Assembly: GCA_964470515.1 (NCBI GenBank)
Contig: CAYYDD010000041.1
Coordinates: 1 to 14,773 of the forward strand
Reading direction: 5' to 3'
DNA from: RGIG3009 sp964470515
GTDB taxonomy: Bacteria > Bacillota > Clostridia > Oscillospirales > Acutalibacteraceae
DNA length: 14,773 bases
Positions within the stretch are counted from its first letter, which is position 1; each line of letters starts with the position of its first letter. The notes beneath the pieces are model-generated. The model did no database searches. It was not told the origin of the DNA and saw only the letters and a list, made by a program, of their open reading frames with translations. Positions 13,270 to 14,773 of this stretch are shown one piece after another. The position numbers and the translations under genes were made by a program.

Positions 13270-14604
13270 TCAGTAATGATATTTCTTTTGCTTGGCGACC
13301 AAAAACACGGAGGTGAGCACCACCGCCATCAGCTCCGCGACGATGATGGACAACCACACACCGTCGATGCCCCAAAGCAGAGGCAGGAGAAGCACGGCGG
13401 CGATCTGGAACACCAACGTGCGTAAAAAGGAGATCACCGCAGAGGTGAGGCCGTCGTTCAGGGCGGTGAAGAAGCCGGAGCCGAAGATCGCAAAGCCCAT
13501 AAAGAAGAAGGACAGTGCAAAGATGCGGAAACCGGAGACCGTCAGCTCCAGCAGCTCGGGATCGTACCCCACGAAGATACGCGCCAGCGGGACGGCCAGT
13601 GCTTCCGCCGCGATGACCGTCGCGATGCCGAACACGCCGATCATAGCGAGGCTTTTGCGCAGCAGGCTTCGCAGCTCCGCGTGATGCTGTGCGCCGTGGT
13701 GGTAGCTGAACACCGGCGCGGTGCCGATGGAGTACCCGATAAACGCCGCCGCAAACACCAGACTGACGTACATCATCACGCCGTAGGCGGCAATGCCGTT
13801 TTCGCCGGCGTAGACCATCAGCTGTACGTTGTACAGCATACCGACGATGCTCATTGAAACGTTGCTCATAAACTCGGAGGAGCCGTTAGCGCAGGCCTTC
13901 AGGATGGCTTTGCCGTCAAACCGTGCTTTGCCGAGGTGCAGGATACTGCTGTTTTTACGGAAGAAGTACAGTAGCGGGATGCCGCCGCCGACGACTTGGC
14001 TTATCGCGGTGGCGATCGCCGCACCCGCGAGTTTGTGCTCCTGCGGCAGCAGGATAACGAGCAGGGCGTCCAGCACCATATTGGTGACGCCGGAGGACAC
14101 CGTGACGATGAGACCGAGCTGCGGTCGTTCGGCGGTGACAAAAAAGCTCTGGAACAAGAGTTGCAACACGTAGAACGGTAGGGCGGCGAGGATGATACGA
14201 GCGTAGATCACGCAGCTTTCCAGCAGTGCGCCCTCCGCACCCAGCAGTGCGGAGATGGGACGGATAAACACGATGCCGAGAACGGCGAACAGCGTCCCCA
14301 ACGCAAACGCGACGTACACGAACAGCGAAAAATAGCGGTTGGCTTTTTCCTTATCGCCCTCACCGAAGGTCTTGGCGATGATGGCGGTGCCGCCCGTGCC
14401 GAACATAAAGCCGACGGTGGCGAGGATCATCAGGAACGGCATAATCAGGTTAACCGCCGCAAAGGGGGTCTTACCGGCGAAATTGGACACAAAAAAACCA
14501 TCCACCACGCCGTAGATGGAGGTGAATATCATCATCGCGATCGACGGTAGGGTGAAACGGATGAGTCGGCGCAGGGAAAAATGGTCGGATAGCTGAATGT
14601 TCAT
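13270..14604 (-). CDS. MATE-family multidrug efflux transporter
   Basis: This inner-membrane antiporter probably exports drugs or organic cations using a Na+ or H+ gradient. The 444-residue protein has about 12 hydrophobic segments in two homologous halves. The first helix has the MATE pattern TSIYGVVDGFFVSNFAG (27-43). The first half also shows GTGGTAIIAKTFGEGDKEKA and the second SIGTAPVFSYHHGAQ, both typical of the MepA/DinF-like branch. The start at 14604 is chosen because GGGAG stands 6 bases upstream and the promoter lies just behind it. A longer in-frame reading from 14715 would span that promoter. The substrate cannot be told from sequence. It is transcribed separately from the phosphate operon. 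Confidence 0.92.
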   Translation of the reverse strand: MNIQLSDHFSLRRLIRFTLPSIAMMIFTSIYGVVDGFFVSNFAGKTPFAAVNLIMPFLMILATVGFMFGTGGTAIIAKTFGEGDKEKANRYFSLFVYVAFALGTLFAVLGIVFIRPISALLGAEGALLESCVIYARIILAALPFYVLQLLFQSFFVTAERPQLGLIVTVSSGVTNMVLDALLVILLPQEHKLAGAAIATAISQVVGGGIPLLYFFRKNSSILHLGKARFDGKAILKACANGSSEFMSNVSMSIVGMLYNVQLMVYAGENGIAAYGVMMYVSLVFAAAFIGYSIGTAPVFSYHHGAQHHAELRSLLRKSLAMIGVFGIATVIAAEALAVPLARIFVGYDPELLELTVSGFRIFALSFFFMGFAIFGSGFFTALNDGLTSAVISFLRTLVFQIAAVLLLPLLWGIDGVWLSIIVAELMAVVLTSVFLVAKQKKYHY

Positions 14605-14661
14605 AGCGGTCTCCCGTATCGGATTTTTACGTACCGCAGCAAGCGGCATAAAACGGTATGC

Positions 14662-14690
14662 ATTATACACGAATGAGCGGGAAATAGCAA
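14662..14690 (-). promoter_or_regulatory. Sigma-70-type promoter of the MATE gene
   Basis: On the minus strand TTGCTA (14690-14685), 17 bases, and a consensus TATAAT (14667-14662) lie 58 bases upstream of the start codon. Confidence 0.8.
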
Positions 14691-14704
14691 CAGGCTTCGA
14701 AGAT

Positions 14705-14734
14705 TTGACGAGCAATCATTGTAGGTGTTACAAT
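14705..14734 (+). promoter_or_regulatory. Rightward promoter at the window edge
   Basis: TTGACG (14705-14710), an 18-base spacer and TACAAT (14729-14734) form a plus-strand promoter. Purine-rich sequence ending in TAGGAG at 14768-14773 looks like a ribosome binding site, so a plus-strand gene probably starts just past the window, divergent from the MATE gene. Confidence 0.6.
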
Positions 14735-14736
14735 GA
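14716..14736. promoter_or_regulatory. Operator-like inverted repeat between divergent promoters
   Basis: TCATTGTA and TACAATGA are exact 8-base inverted arms around GGTGT. The site covers the -10 box of the rightward promoter and lies about 26 bases upstream of the MATE -35 box. The arm layout suits a dimeric repressor such as a MarR, GntR or TetR protein, possibly encoded by the rightward gene. Confidence 0.6.
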
Positions 14737-14773
14737 TGTGTGACAAAAGATAAAAAAGAGTAGCGAATAGGAG

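Overview
The window looks like chromosomal DNA of a moderately G+C-rich Clostridia member (Bacillota), most plausibly of the gut Oscillospirales type. The evidence is a tryptophan T-box leader, a CadC-type metal sensor, strong AGGAGG-like ribosome binding sites, sigma-70-like promoters with 17-base spacers, and short GC-rich hairpins in the gaps. The genus is inference. Nearly every gene reads on the minus strand. The exception is one broken plus-strand gene. There are no rRNA genes, tRNA genes, CRISPR arrays or transposase genes that I can see.

Layout, left to right. 1-459 has no credible gene but holds several perfect hairpins. 460-3021 is a metal-resistance pair: a PIB-type Zn/Cd/Pb efflux ATPase and a CadC-like ArsR repressor. 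Each has an operator-like inverted repeat in front of it, and the repressor has a very good promoter. 3113-3937 is a self-contained purC unit with promoter and terminator. 4092-4988 is a plus-strand DUF5131 (phage Gp37/Gp68-like) gene with its own promoter. It is interrupted by one in-frame TAG and appears to have lost two family cysteines. 5037-6848 is an orphan tryptophan synthase beta-type gene (trpB2). In front of it lie a complete Trp-specific T-box leader and then a 30-codon ORF with tandem Trp codons, whose stop overlaps the trpB2 start.

6875-13232 is a seven-gene phosphate operon read leftward: pstS, pstC, pstA, pstB, phoU, phoB-like regulator, phoR-like kinase. Junctions are overlapping or only a few bases, except 13 bases between phoU and the regulator. 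A promoter with TTTTAC repeats resembling a Pho box precedes pstS. The operon therefore encodes the high-affinity phosphate importer together with the two-component system that would activate it and the PhoU signal-coupling protein. 13229-14690 is a MATE-family efflux transporter with its own promoter and terminator. At the right edge, a rightward promoter overlapped by a perfect inverted repeat suggests a regulated gene starting just beyond the window.

The most unusual piece is the trpB2 leader. It appears to sense tryptophan twice: first through uncharged tRNA-Trp at the T-box, then possibly through translation of Trp-Trp codons in a short ORF coupled to trpB2. This resembles in principle the Bacillus at (rtpA) operon but is attached to a different gene.
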